A stretch of 57,016 bases of DNA from NCBI GenBank assembly GCA_020850735.1, contig JADZEE010000081.1:1-57016 (forward strand), written 5' to 3'. The notes beneath the pieces are model-generated. The model ran no database searches and was not told the DNA's origin. It saw nothing but the letters and a program-made list of their open reading frames with translations. Made by a program: the position numbers and the translations under genes. Below, piece by piece: positions 56,808-57,016 of this stretch (position 1 is its first letter; the number at the start of each line of letters is the position of its first letter). Source of the stretch: Gammaproteobacteria bacterium (GTDB taxonomy: Bacteria; Pseudomonadota; Gammaproteobacteria; JADZEE01).

Positions 56808-57016
56808 GAGCCCGGTACCGGACAGGGGAAAGGAAAATAGCTTTTCTGGATCCAGCCCCGGCGTGGCGGTTGGCCGGGCGTTTTGGCGCTCACTTGCCAT
56901 TGCAAGATTGATCACCGTAGCCGGGATCGGCGTTTTCGAGCACGCCTGCCGAGCAAACCCGCTCGTCGCGGGCGCGCGCGGGCCACGGCTTGCGGGCGCC
57001 GTTCGCCCTCAGATCA
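56808..57016. other. Start of a further cassette or 3' flank
   Basis: 209 nt after attC 3, returning to high GC. No ORF with a ribosome-binding site is seen. A G/C-rich imperfect hairpin followed by GTTTTGG near 56860-56885 is a weak terminator candidate. Truncated by the window end. Confidence 0.4.

Overview
This is a GC-rich proteobacterial chromosome segment whose core genes point to a gammaproteobacterium: a YhcB/ZapG-type DUF1043 protein, SohB, GcvR, DUF2333, pitrilysin and Lhr. A few members are more typical of Alphaproteobacteria (SerC of the Methanosarcina/alpha type, an IalB-like protein, a DUF992 protein). No lineage marker such as rRNA lies in the window, so the assignment is an inference. 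There are no rRNA, tRNA or CRISPR loci.

Positions 1-31,900 are mostly housekeeping. They hold cell-envelope proteins (YhcB, SohB, an ExeA-like ATPase); a TetR/old-yellow-enzyme locus with repeated operators and two unreported-looking micro-membrane proteins; an aldo/keto reductase with AvtA; pitrilysin; an FHA protein behind an AT-rich island; Pcm; glycerate kinase; an M28 peptidase coupled to Lhr; an HDOD protein; TrmO; a translationally coupled otsB-otsA-glk-DUF192 run; photolyase; and a YVTN beta-propeller.

Positions 31,850-41,600 form a serine/glycine block on the minus strand: serA, serC, gcvR, gcvP, gcvH, gcvT. serC and gcvT each have a good sigma70-type promoter and share an almost identical 28-29 nt leader directly before the first start codon. 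In gcvT this leader feeds a short ORF whose stop overlaps the gcvT start.

Positions 42,400-57,016 form an SOS/integron region. dnaE2 (imuC) has its own LexA box. About 3.7 kb upstream of it lies a minus-strand operon intI-lexA-imuA-imuB with a LexA box and promoter in front of intI. The integron integrase and the LexA repressor therefore appear to share one SOS promoter with the mutasome genes. Divergent from intI lies an attI region with unusual nested palindromes, then gene cassettes of lower GC separated by three recognisable attC sites. The cassettes encode an unassigned protein with a GGRWNP motif, a PD-(D/E)XK nuclease-like protein, and small unassigned proteins.

A palindromic element with arms around CCGGGGTCAGAGTCG occurs three times. 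One copy sits at the serC stop codon. Two are inserted in frame within dnaE2, in the same reading phase, so they are translated as extra peptides (KPGSES...DSDPGF). This recalls the protein-coding palindromic elements of Rickettsia and is, with the intI-lexA-imuAB operon and the shared serC/gcvT leader, the most unusual content of the window.
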